DNA of 64,000 nucleotides from JALZKA01 sp963725035 (GTDB taxonomy: Bacteria; Actinomycetota; Thermoleophilia; Solirubrobacterales; 70-9): the NCBI GenBank assembly GCA_963725035.1, contig CAVRWX010000018.1, forward strand, positions 124,001 through 188,000. Reading direction: 5' to 3'. The notes under the pieces were generated by a model, which saw nothing but the letters and a program-made list of their open reading frames with translations, ran no database searches and was not told where the DNA came from. Shown piece by piece: positions 52,983-61,245 of the stretch (positions are counted from its first letter, which is position 1; every line of letters begins with the position of its first letter). The translations under genes were made by a program, and so were the position numbers.

Positions 52983-53999
52983 ATGGACGGGGCAGGGGCG
53001 TCCGATCGGCTGAGGCGCACGGTCAAGCGCTCGCGCCTCGGCGTGATCTCAGGAAGGATCGGCTCCGAGCGGGTGCGCGACCTGCGCCGCGCTCTGGGCC
53101 GCAAGGAGAATCCGATGGGGGCGACCCATCGCGGCTTCGCGTTGGAGGAGAGCCTGGACTACATCGACGCGGTCTTCGCCGACTACGAGCGCTACGCGGG
53201 TCTGAGTGGTGAGGCGATCGAGGGCAAGACGATCCTCGAACTCGGCCCCGGCGACTCGTTCGGCGTCGCGCTCCGATTCATCGCTGCTGGCGCGGCCAAG
53301 GTCATCACGGCCGACCGCTTCATCCCGATTCGCGACTCAAGCCAGCAGCGAGCGATCTACGAGGGCGTTCTCACTCGCATGAGCTCCGTTGATCGCGAGC
53401 GGGTCGACGACGTTCTCACCGCACACGGCATCGACCTGCCCGCGGTAAACATCGACGTCCGCGCGGGGGTGGGCATCGAGGAGGCGCCCGCGCAGATCGG
53501 TGAGGCGAGCGTGGACGTGATCGTCTCGCGTGCAGTCCTCGAGCACGTCTTCGACCTCGACACCGCGTTCGCCGCGATGCACCGCCTTCTGAAGCCGGGC
53601 GGGCGGATGGCCCACAAGGTGGACCTGCGCGACCACGGTCTGTTCACCGACGGCGGCCAGGATGCCCTCGAGTTCCTGACGGTGAGCGACCGCCTCTACA
53701 CGTGGATGGGCGAGAAGTCCGCGGGCTTGCCGAACCGGATGCTTCAGGGCTACTACGAGCGCATCCTCGCCGAGCGCGGGTATAAGACCGAGTTCCTGAC
53801 CACGCATCTGGCCGGGATCGAGGAAGAGGTCGAGCCGCACGTGCCATCCGAGGAGGGCCTGCCGGCGCACGCGCCGCTCGACTCAGTCGAGAAGATCCGC
53901 CCGCGCCTCCTTCCGAGGTTCCGCTCGCTTTCGGCGACCGAGCTCGCCGTCGCGGGCTTCTGGATGATCGCCGACAAGCCGCCGGCGCGCCTCTCCTAG
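52983..53999 (+). CDS. Class I SAM-dependent methyltransferase
   Basis: 338 residues. SAM-binding motif I is GKTILELGPGDSFGVALRFIAAGAAKVITADRF. Motif II/III is DVIVSRAVLEHVFDLDTAFAAMHRLLKPGGRMAHKVDLRDHG, with the Leu-Lys-Pro-Gly-Gly loop. A basic N-terminal segment precedes the domain. It starts 1 bp after the PE-tail membrane protein and ends in a 4-bp overlap with the convergent copper oxidase gene. Probably modifies a glycan or lipid, by context only. Confidence 0.83.
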   Translation: MDGAGASDRLRRTVKRSRLGVISGRIGSERVRDLRRALGRKENPMGATHRGFALEESLDYIDAVFADYERYAGLSGEAIEGKTILELGPGDSFGVALRFIAAGAAKVITADRFIPIRDSSQQRAIYEGVLTRMSSVDRERVDDVLTAHGIDLPAVNIDVRAGVGIEEAPAQIGEASVDVIVSRAVLEHVFDLDTAFAAMHRLLKPGGRMAHKVDLRDHGLFTDGGQDALEFLTVSDRLYTWMGEKSAGLPNRMLQGYYERILAERGYKTEFLTTHLAGIEEEVEPHVPSEEGLPAHAPLDSVEKIRPRLLPRFRSLSATELAVAGFWMIADKPPARLS

Positions 54000-55813
54000 T
54001 AGGAGAGCTTGATCCAGCGCGCGACGGCGGGCACGCCGTCCTCGGAGAGCCCGAAGAGCATGTAGCGGCCGGGCGGCGCAATAGCGGAGTTGGCCGGCGC
54101 GCGAAGCGCCGTCGTCGTGCCCTCGCGGCCGTCGCTGCGAAGCGGCACGACGCGCTGATGCATGTCCGCGGCGTGCGTGGTTGCGCCGGGCGCGACGAGG
54201 ACGAACTTCTGCGCCTGCGGCTTGCCTTCCTTCATCGTCGCGAAGAACGTCTGATCGTAAATGGTGGAATTGGGCGCTTGTTGGAACTTCGGGCGCTCGC
54301 CGCGGTAGAGGTAGGGGGGCGAGTAGATCTCGGCGGTGTCGCTACGGGCCGTGCTCCCATCCTCCTCGAGCGGATAGACATCGTCACCCGCGGACCAGAC
54401 GCGCCCGTCGGGCAGGAGGAGAGCAGTCGAGTGATACGAGCGGTCCTCGAGCTGCGCGGGTCCCATCCGCCACTTGTCGGAGCCGGCCTTTGCGATCTCG
54501 ACCCGGCGTCGACTGCCCGCCGGGTCGATCGTGAAGTTGCCATTCTGCTGCGAGAAGCCGATGCCGCCGCCGATCGTGACCTTGCTTTCGTCGGGGAGGA
54601 GCACGGTGTTGTGATACGAGCGGCCCAGCCTAAGCCCGTCACCCGGCTTCCAGCCCTCGTCCGGCTCCAGCGCATCGAGCGTTTCGGAGTCGGCCGAGGC
54701 CTCCGAGAGGTCACCCTGTTGCGGGATCGTGCCGTAGCCGCCGTACTGAGTCACTTTCCAAGAGCCGTAGGGTGAGTCCGGCTCGAGGACCGCCGAGCCG
54801 CCGACTCGAAACCCGCTCGATTCCGGCAGGTTCTGCCAGGCGAGCGGTGTACTGCCGCCCACCGCCGAGAGCGGCAGGATCGCCGAGTCTTCGTTCCCCG
54901 GGCCAGCCAGGAGAGCGTCGCCACTCGGCAGCGTGAAGAGATGCGGATAGAGCTGAGTCACACGCTCGGCGCCCGCAAGTTCGCCGATCGTGCCGATCCC
55001 GCCGCGGACCTGGGAAGGGGTGAAGACCTCGACCGCCGGGTTGTCGATGCCGCCAGGCTCATCGTCGGAGTACCCGCCGGCGATCAGCGTCGTGCCGTCG
55101 GCGAGCTCCACCTGAGACGGATACCAGCGGCCGTCCGCCATCGATGGCTGCTGCGTCCAGGTCTCAGACCGGGGATCGAAGGTGAATACGAAGTTTGCAC
55201 CGGGCGCGGACTCAAAGCGCGGATCCAGGTACGTCCAGGCAAGGTTGCCCCCAGCGACCAGAAGCTCGCCGGTGGGGAGGAACGACTGGCCCGAGCAGTA
55301 GATGGGCGCGGCACCCATGCCCTGAGGCCCCTCTCCGTCGGGGTCAACGAGTGGTGGGTCCACGTCCTCGAAGGCATCGGGCCCATAGCCCTGGGAGGGG
55401 TCCCACAGCGCGGCCTCGCCGCGATTCTGTTCATCGGGAGAAGCCGGTACGCCCCAGAAGAGGATTTTCCCCGTGGGCAGCATCGCCGCATGGATCGCAT
55501 AATTGGGCAGCTCGAATGGCGCCCTTGTCCACTTGCCGACGCGCTTCGGGTCGCCCGCGGTGGCGCGGGCAAGCGCCTCGGCCTCCGCGTTCGCCCGCTT
55601 CGCTTCCGCCTCGCGCTCCGCGGGCGTCATCCGCTGCCAGCGGCGCTCCTCCTCCCGAGCAAGCTCGAAGAGGATCTCGTGCTCCTGAGCGTGATCGACG
55701 GCTCCGGCGCCCTCGAGGTCGTGCGCGCTCGCGCTTCCTCCAGTGGTGATCACCAGGGTTGCAGCAGCCAGCGCAATCACCGACCCCCTGTAGGCCCTCC
55801 TTGCCACCCCCAC
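53996..55813 (-). CDS. Secreted galactose-oxidase/glyoxal-oxidase-like copper radical oxidase (kelch + DUF1929)
   Basis: 605 residues. A signal peptide (SVIALAAATLVITTGGSASA) is followed by a helical stretch rich in Glu/Arg/Ala (VDHAQEHEILFELAREEERRWQRMTPAEREAEAKRANAEAEALA), then a seven-bladed kelch propeller and a C-terminal Ig-like DUF1929 domain. Expected copper-radical positions are all present: Cys in IYCSGQSFLPTGELLVAGG (Tyr-Cys cofactor), Tyr in GRWYPSQVELADG, Tyr-His in EDRSYHSTALLLPDG and His in TTHAADMHQRVVPL. It should oxidise a primary alcohol or aldehyde to product plus H2O2 outside the cell. GTG 55813 or 55807 starts; TAAGGT lies just upstream. Confidence 0.85.
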   Translation of the reverse strand: MGVARRAYRGSVIALAAATLVITTGGSASAHDLEGAGAVDHAQEHEILFELAREEERRWQRMTPAEREAEAKRANAEAEALARATAGDPKRVGKWTRAPFELPNYAIHAAMLPTGKILFWGVPASPDEQNRGEAALWDPSQGYGPDAFEDVDPPLVDPDGEGPQGMGAAPIYCSGQSFLPTGELLVAGGNLAWTYLDPRFESAPGANFVFTFDPRSETWTQQPSMADGRWYPSQVELADGTTLIAGGYSDDEPGGIDNPAVEVFTPSQVRGGIGTIGELAGAERVTQLYPHLFTLPSGDALLAGPGNEDSAILPLSAVGGSTPLAWQNLPESSGFRVGGSAVLEPDSPYGSWKVTQYGGYGTIPQQGDLSEASADSETLDALEPDEGWKPGDGLRLGRSYHNTVLLPDESKVTIGGGIGFSQQNGNFTIDPAGSRRRVEIAKAGSDKWRMGPAQLEDRSYHSTALLLPDGRVWSAGDDVYPLEEDGSTARSDTAEIYSPPYLYRGERPKFQQAPNSTIYDQTFFATMKEGKPQAQKFVLVAPGATTHAADMHQRVVPLRSDGREGTTTALRAPANSAIAPPGRYMLFGLSEDGVPAVARWIKLSY

Positions 55814-55847
55814 ACCTTAGGGCAGCCCGGTGCCGTTGACCGTTGAA

Positions 55848-55853
55848 TAAGGT
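55848..55853 (+). promoter_or_regulatory. Probable -10 box (TAAGGT) of the epimerase operon
   Basis: TAAGGT, 7 nt, GTG 55861. The same hexamer appears on the opposite strand at the start of the divergent oxidase gene, giving a symmetric 47-bp promoter region. Confidence 0.4.
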
Positions 55854-55860
55854 GTCGCGC

Positions 55861-56898
55861 GTGAGCCCAGAAAGCGGAAATCGCAACATTCTCGTGGCTG
55901 GGCGGTGCCGGCTATGTCGGCAGCGTGCTGACGCGAAAGCTCCTGGCGGCCGGCCACCGGGTCCGCGTTCTCGACCGCCTTCTCTTCGACCACGGCACCG
56001 TTCTCTCCGGTCTTGTCGAGGATCCTGATTTCCAGTTCGTCCACGGCGACCTGAACGACGACGACTGCGGTGACGGCAGCGCTCGGCGGGCGCCACCGAC
56101 GTGGTCATCCTGGCCGCCCTCGTGGGCGATCCGATCGCCAGCAAGTACCCGGACCTCGCCCGCCGGGTGAACGACGGTTGCAAGCGCCTCGCCGAACGAG
56201 CCGACGATGCCGGCGTCGACCGGCTGGTCTTCACGTCGACCTGCTCGAACTACGGCCTCCGCGACACCGACGAGCCCGCCACCGAGGAATCGGAGCTCTC
56301 GCCCGTCTCCCTTTACGCCGAGCTGAAGGTCGATTTCGAGCGCTTCGTCCTCGACCGCTCCGACTGGAGCCTCTGTCCGACGCTCCTGCGGATCGCGACG
56401 GCCTACGGCCTCTCGCAGCGGATGCGCTTCGACTTGACGATCTCCGAGTTCACGCGCACGCTCGCGGTGGGCGACGAGCTGGTCGTTTACGACGCGGACA
56501 CGTGGCGCCCCTACTGCCACGTCGAGGACATCTCCGGCGCGGTGATGACGGCGCTCACGGCGGACGAGGCGCTGGTGCGCTCGGAGGTCTTCAACGTCGG
56601 CCACTCAGACGAGAACTACACGAAGCGGATGGTTGTGGACGTTGTTCAGGACGTTCTGGGTGGTGCCGGGTCCGTCTCCTTCGAAGAGGGCGGGCGCGAC
56701 CCGCGGAACTACCGGGTCAACTTCGACAAGATCCGCGAGCGGCTGGGCTTCGAGCCGCAGCACCGCGTGCCCGAGACAGTGGCCTCGCTCGTCACGGCGA
56801 TCCAGCAGGGCGTCTTCGACGACTACGCCCTACGGCCCGGCTTCTACACCAATCACTCCGTCGTGATCCCGGGCGAGACGCCGCCCGGCGACGACTAG
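55861..56898 (+). CDS. NAD-dependent epimerase/dehydratase (extended SDR), frame slipped twice
   Basis: About 345 residues. The NAD motif reads NILVAGGAGYVGSVLTRKLLAAGHRVRVLDRLLFDHG once one extra G near 55902 is removed. A second slip near 56085 precedes VVILAALVGDPIASKYPDLARRVN. Then come LVFTSTCSNYGLRD and the catalytic Y-x3-K in SLYAELKVDFERFVLD, TLLRIATAYGLSQRMRFDL, WRPYCHVEDISGAVM and FNVGHSDENYTKR. It acts on nucleotide sugars (GalE/RmlB-like branch). It is 4 bp before the nucleotidyltransferase, so they act together in nucleotide-sugar supply. Confidence 0.85.
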
Positions 56899-56902
56899 GC
56901 CG

Positions 56903-57610
56903 ATGCGCGCGGTGATCCTTGCCGGCGGCGTTGGGACGCGGTTGCGCCCTTACACCACCGTCCTGCCCAAGCCTCTCGTGCCCGTGGGCGAGCGGCCCAT
57001 CCTGGAGCTGATCCTCAACCAGCTTCACGCGGCGGGCTTCACGCGGGCCGACCTCTGCGTGGGACACCTGGGCGGCCTCATCCGCGCCTACCTGTCCGAG
57101 TCCGGGGTTGTCCCGGATGGCCTCGAGGTTCACTACCAGTGGGAAGAGGAGCCCCTCGGCACGGCGGGCGCCCTACACCTCATCGAGCGCCCGGATGATC
57201 CCTTCCTGGTCATGAACGGCGACATCCTTACGACGCTCGACTACGGAGAGTTCCTGCGTGGTCATTCGGACGGCGGCGCGGCGCTCACGATCGCCACCCA
57301 TCGGAAGGACGTGCCGCTCGCCCTGGGAGTGATCGAGTCAGAAGGGGAGACGGTGACCGGCTACGTGGAGAAGCCGACCCTGCACTACAACGTCAGCATG
57401 GGCGTCTACGCCTACTCGCCCTGGGCCCTCGACCATGTGCCGGAGGGCCGCTTCGACTTCCCGGATCTCGTTCTGAAGCTGCTCGCCGAGGGGGAGCGGG
57501 TCGCTTCGCATCCGTTCGAGGGCGATTGGTTCGACATCGGGACACGCGACGAGCACGAGCGTGCGGTAACGGCCTTCGATGCGGACCCAAAGCGCTACGA
57601 GGCGGATTGA
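56903..57610 (+). CDS. Sugar-nucleotide pyrophosphorylase (NTP_transferase family)
   Basis: 235 residues. The nucleotide-binding signature is MRAVILAGGVGTRLRPYTTVLPKPLVPVGERPILELIL (G-G-x-G-T-R-L-x-P-x-T and P-K-P). EEPLGTAGALHLI, FLVMNGDILTTLDYGEFL (metal-binding Asp), GYVEKPTLHYNVSMGVYAYSP and GDWFDIGTRDEHERAV follow. It transfers NMP to a sugar-1-phosphate (mannose, glucose or a heptose). There is no left-handed beta-helix tail, so it is not a bifunctional GlmU type. Confidence 0.9.
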   Translation: MRAVILAGGVGTRLRPYTTVLPKPLVPVGERPILELILNQLHAAGFTRADLCVGHLGGLIRAYLSESGVVPDGLEVHYQWEEEPLGTAGALHLIERPDDPFLVMNGDILTTLDYGEFLRGHSDGGAALTIATHRKDVPLALGVIESEGETVTGYVEKPTLHYNVSMGVYAYSPWALDHVPEGRFDFPDLVLKLLAEGERVASHPFEGDWFDIGTRDEHERAVTAFDADPKRYEAD

Positions 57611-57624
57611 CGCGCGAGGACTGG

Positions 57625-58770
57625 CTAGGCGCCGTATAGGTCGAGGAGGCTCTCGACCTGACGCTCCCATGAGTACCGCTCGAGGACGAGTTCGCGGGCG
57701 GCTTGGGCAATTAGCCGGCGCCGTTCGGGATCCTCGAGAAGCGCCGATGCCGAAGCGGCGAATTCCTCCGCCGTCTCCGCAGCCAGGTAGTGAGTCCCCG
57801 CCTCGGCACCCTCGACGCCATCAATCCCCATCCGGTTCGCCACGACCGGCAGGCCGGACGAGAACGCCTCAAGGACCTTGTTCTTGAGGCCGGATCCGGT
57901 GAACATGGGGAGGACGGCAACCGTCGCCTGGCCCAGTTCCTCGCCCATGTCGGGAACGTCGGGGTAAAGCTCGACGCCGGCGAGCCCTCCCAGGCGCCGG
58001 ACGCCGGCCAGTGGGCGCGCGCCCGCAAGCCGAAGGGAGGCGCCGGAAACGCTCGCCCTCACGAGCGGCAAAACGTCCTCGGCCACGAAGCGGGCCGGCT
58101 CGGCGTTGTGGAAGTAGCCGAGGTTTCCGAAAAACGCCAGCACCGGGGCCCTGCCCGCTTCGCGTTCGGAGTAGGGGACCCCGTCCGTGTCGATCCCGTT
58201 CGGGATCACCGCGGCCCCGGCGAGGCCCGGCGCGCGACGGTCCGCAGCGGAGACCAGGGAGACAGAATCGGCTTGCGCTGCCAGTCGCGCCTCGTAGCGC
58301 GCCATGAGGCGCGCCTCGGCCCCGAAGACGGCGCGTGAGGGACCGCGCGAGGCATCAGCGCGCGTTCGCATGTTGAGCGAGAGCGAGTCGACCAGATCGA
58401 GGTGGCGATGGAGCCCCGCCGCGGGCGGAGGCAAATAGGTGCCCATGCGGGCAAGGCTCACGTGGACCACGTCGGGACCCTTGGCAAGCTCCTCGGCCAC
58501 CGCTTTGCGCATCGCCGAGTGCGCGAAGAGCCGCGCCTGGAGGGGAAGTGCCGGATTGGGCTCGCGCAGGTTGCCCGCGATCCTTCCTCCGATCCTGGGC
58601 TCGATGCCTCGGAGTTCGAGACTCGACTCCGGCGGCGCCGGCCCGTCGCCGAACGAGAGCAGCGTCACGTCGGCGTGGCGGGAGAGGCCGCTTGCAAGGT
58701 GATAGGCGCGCACCTGGTCTCCACGCCTGGGCGGATACGGATAGCGTGGTGACAGGAAGAGGATTCGCAT
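57625..58770 (-). CDS. GT4-family glycosyltransferase
   Basis: 381 residues, GT-B fold. RILFLSPRYPYPPRRGDQVRAYHLASGLSRHADVTLLSFG is the acceptor-side N-domain. VIPNGIDTDGVPY is the interdomain hinge, then VLAFFGNLGYFHNAEPARFVAEDVLP. The donor site is LPMFTGSGLKNKVLEAFSSGLPVVANRMGIDGVEG, with the E-A-F/x-S-G-x-P-V-V-A motif. It transfers a nucleotide-activated sugar. It is convergent with the nucleotidyltransferase and divergent from the double glycosyltransferase. Confidence 0.9.
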   Translation of the reverse strand: MRILFLSPRYPYPPRRGDQVRAYHLASGLSRHADVTLLSFGDGPAPPESSLELRGIEPRIGGRIAGNLREPNPALPLQARLFAHSAMRKAVAEELAKGPDVVHVSLARMGTYLPPPAAGLHRHLDLVDSLSLNMRTRADASRGPSRAVFGAEARLMARYEARLAAQADSVSLVSAADRRAPGLAGAAVIPNGIDTDGVPYSEREAGRAPVLAFFGNLGYFHNAEPARFVAEDVLPLVRASVSGASLRLAGARPLAGVRRLGGLAGVELYPDVPDMGEELGQATVAVLPMFTGSGLKNKVLEAFSSGLPVVANRMGIDGVEGAEAGTHYLAAETAEEFAASASALLEDPERRRLIAQAARELVLERYSWERQVESLLDLYGA

Positions 58771-58803
58771 GCCGATCCGCCCAGCTCTTTGAGAAGGGGA
58801 GGC

Positions 58804-61122
58804 GTGTCCGCCCTCGAAGGCCAGCGCGTGAGGATAGTCCAGATCTCAAACTTCGACCGCCCGCACGCCGGGTCGTTCGTGCCGATGCTCATAGGGCTCC
58901 TTGGTGAGGCCGCCCGCCAGGGCCACCGGACCGAGGCGATCTTCGGCGCGTCCACCGCTGGGGTTCCGTGGCTTGAGGATTTTGAGAAGGCCGGTATCCC
59001 GGTCACGCTTGCGCCCGGAACCGACAGCCGCCTGAAGCTCGGGCGCTGGCTTGACGGGTACCTGGGCAATGATGAGGAGCCCGTCGTCCTCCACACCCAC
59101 TTCACGACCTGGGATGTGCCCGCGCTCATCGCCGCCCGCGGCCGCGAAGCCGCCGTCTTCTGGCACGTTCACTCCGCATTGCCTCGCGATCCTCTCGTGG
59201 TCGCCCGTACCGCACTCAAGTTCGGCGTCCTCGGCCACGGCACCGCCGGGCTCTTGTGCCCGGCGCCGAACATCGTCGACGGCGCGCGTCGTCGCCTGGC
59301 TCCACGCGATCGCACTCACTTCATCCCCTCGTCCCTCGACCTCGAGAGCTTCCCGAGGCTGGATGCCGCGAGGCGCGCGCAGGCCCGGGAGGAGCTCGGC
59401 ATTCCTCTTGACGCGAAGGTTCTCCTGCATTTCGGCTGGCACTGGCACCTCAAGGGCTCCGACATCTTCCTGGAGGTCCTTCGCATGCTTGCGCAGGACG
59501 ACGCCGAGGTCATCGGCATCGACCGGGGCGGGGGTGAGGAGATGGCCGAGCTCGCCGCTGAGCTCGGGATCGCCGACCGCTTCCGCCTGATTCCGCCTGT
59601 TGAAGACGTCCGGACCGTTCATGGAGCCGCTGACGTCATGGTTTCCTCCAGCCGCGAGGAGGGGATGGCGTACGCGGTCCTTGAGTCACTGGCGAGCGGG
59701 ACGCCTGTTGTCGCCACGGCGATCCCTGGCCACGCGGTAATCGGCGAGCAGGTTGACGCATGCCGCCTTACTGCAATCGACGCCGGCGAGCTTGCGGCCG
59801 CCGTCAGGGAGACGCTCGACCGGACGCCTCAGGAGGTGGATCGCGAGGCCCAGGAGGCGCACGCGTGGATGGAAGAGAACCTGGCGCACGCGCCGGTTGC
59901 CAAGCGCGTGATCCGCCTGTACGAGGAGGCGCTGCCTCCGAAGCCCGCCGCGCCGGCCACCAGGCGAGGCCTCAAACCCAGTCCCCGCCTGATCCAGCTC
60001 TGCAACTTCGCGAACCCGCAGGCAGGGTCGTTCGTGCCCATGGTCGCTTCCGTCGTCGAGTTCGCGCGTGAGCGTGGCTGGGAGGCGGAGGCGATCTTCT
60101 CCCGGCCCGCGGAGGGTGCCGACTGGCTGGCCGAGCTACGCGAGCGCGGGATCGTCCACCGGAGCGCACCCGCGGGCTCGCGCTGGGAGCTCGTGCGGTG
60201 GGCACGCGCCCTCGCCAAGGAGCACCACGAGCACACGATCGTGCACACGCACTTCACGCGGTACGACCTGCCCGTGGCGGTCGCGGCGCAGCCAGGTGAC
60301 CTGGACGTCGTCTGGCACGAGCACACCGCTCTCTCGTCCAGGCCCCAGATGGTCTCCAGGAACGCCATCAAGTTCGCCGTGGGTGGCCGGCGCGTGGCGG
60401 CCATCCTGTGCCCGGCACCCGACCTGGCCGAGGCGGTCATCAGGCGTGGCGCACCCGAGGACCGTGTCAGGTTCGTCCCGAACGCGATCGACGCTTCCAA
60501 GTTCCCCGTCATCGATCCAGCGACGCGTGCCCAGGCACGCGAGGCACACGGGATCGAGCCCGATGCCCTGGTCGTGCTCTCGTTCGGCTGGCATTGGGAC
60601 CTCAAGGGCGGCGAGCTCTTCCAGCGAACGGTCGCGGAGCTCAACTCGAGTGCTGATCGGCAGGTTGTCGCGCTTCATTTGACGGCCGCGCCCCAGGCGC
60701 AACGGCTCGTGCGTAGCCTGGGCCTGGAAGGGACGGTGCGCCTGATCGGCCAGACGAGCGACGTGACGGGTCTGATGGCCGCCACGGACGTGTTTGTGGC
60801 TGCCTCGCGAGCCGAAGGCGGGACGCCTCTAGCCGTGCTCGAGGCGCTCTCATGCGGGCTCCCGGTCGTGGCGAGCGATCTGCCCTCGCACCGGTACGTC
60901 GCCGAGCGTGTGCCTGGCGTCCACGTTGTCAGGCGGCAACCGGTACAGATGGCCAGGGCGATTCTGGACGCGTCCAAGCAAATGGACGCTCTGGACGCGG
61001 ATTATGGACACCGGTCCCATGACGCCGTCGATAGTCATTTCTCCCTTGAACACTGGTGTTCCCAGCTTTTTGAGATCTACGATCGCATCTTGTCCAGGTC
61101 CGTCTCTGGACATTTGTCCTAG
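58804..61122 (+). CDS. Two-domain GT4 glycosyltransferase (tandem GT-B fusion)
   Basis: 772 residues holding two complete GT4 modules. Module 1 (about 1-380) begins VRIVQISNFDRPHAGSFVPMLIGL and contains FIPSSLDLESFPRLDAARRAQAREELGI, LHFGWHWHLKGSDIFLEVL and VSSSREEGMAYAVLESLASGTPVVATAIPGH. Module 2 (about 390-772) begins PRLIQLCNFANPQAGSFVPMVASV and contains FVPNAIDASKFPVIDPATRAQAREAHGI, LSFGWHWDLKGGELFQRTV and VAASRAEGGTPLAVLEALSCGLPVVASDLPSH. Both keep the donor-site E-A/S-L-x-S/C-G-x-P-V-V-A loop. GTG 58804 has GGGGAGG just before it; GTG 58828 is an alternative. It could add two sugars in sequence. Confidence 0.85.
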   Translation: MSALEGQRVRIVQISNFDRPHAGSFVPMLIGLLGEAARQGHRTEAIFGASTAGVPWLEDFEKAGIPVTLAPGTDSRLKLGRWLDGYLGNDEEPVVLHTHFTTWDVPALIAARGREAAVFWHVHSALPRDPLVVARTALKFGVLGHGTAGLLCPAPNIVDGARRRLAPRDRTHFIPSSLDLESFPRLDAARRAQAREELGIPLDAKVLLHFGWHWHLKGSDIFLEVLRMLAQDDAEVIGIDRGGGEEMAELAAELGIADRFRLIPPVEDVRTVHGAADVMVSSSREEGMAYAVLESLASGTPVVATAIPGHAVIGEQVDACRLTAIDAGELAAAVRETLDRTPQEVDREAQEAHAWMEENLAHAPVAKRVIRLYEEALPPKPAAPATRRGLKPSPRLIQLCNFANPQAGSFVPMVASVVEFARERGWEAEAIFSRPAEGADWLAELRERGIVHRSAPAGSRWELVRWARALAKEHHEHTIVHTHFTRYDLPVAVAAQPGDLDVVWHEHTALSSRPQMVSRNAIKFAVGGRRVAAILCPAPDLAEAVIRRGAPEDRVRFVPNAIDASKFPVIDPATRAQAREAHGIEPDALVVLSFGWHWDLKGGELFQRTVAELNSSADRQVVALHLTAAPQAQRLVRSLGLEGTVRLIGQTSDVTGLMAATDVFVAASRAEGGTPLAVLEALSCGLPVVASDLPSHRYVAERVPGVHVVRRQPVQMARAILDASKQMDALDADYGHRSHDAVDSHFSLEHWCSQLFEIYDRILSRSVSGHLS

Positions 61123-61143
61123 TTAGACGCTGGACACCCGTCC
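60966..61143. repeat. Cluster of GGAC-N-GTCC palindromes
   Basis: GGACGCGTCC (60966-60975), GGACACCGGTCC (61006-61017), GGACATTTGTCC (61108-61119) and GGACACCCGTCC (61132-61143), with extra half sites between. They span the glycosyltransferase 3' end and the 123-bp gap before the secreted gene at 61246. They may be regulator sites; part of the cluster is coding. Confidence 0.4.
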
Positions 61144-61245
61144 GAAAGTTCTGGCCATTCCTGGCCAAATGCGCGTTGCTGCCCGATTCCCCTCCCGACA
61201 GGCAAGACCCAAAAGGTCTCGCCGCCAAGGCATCGGGACTCGGAA

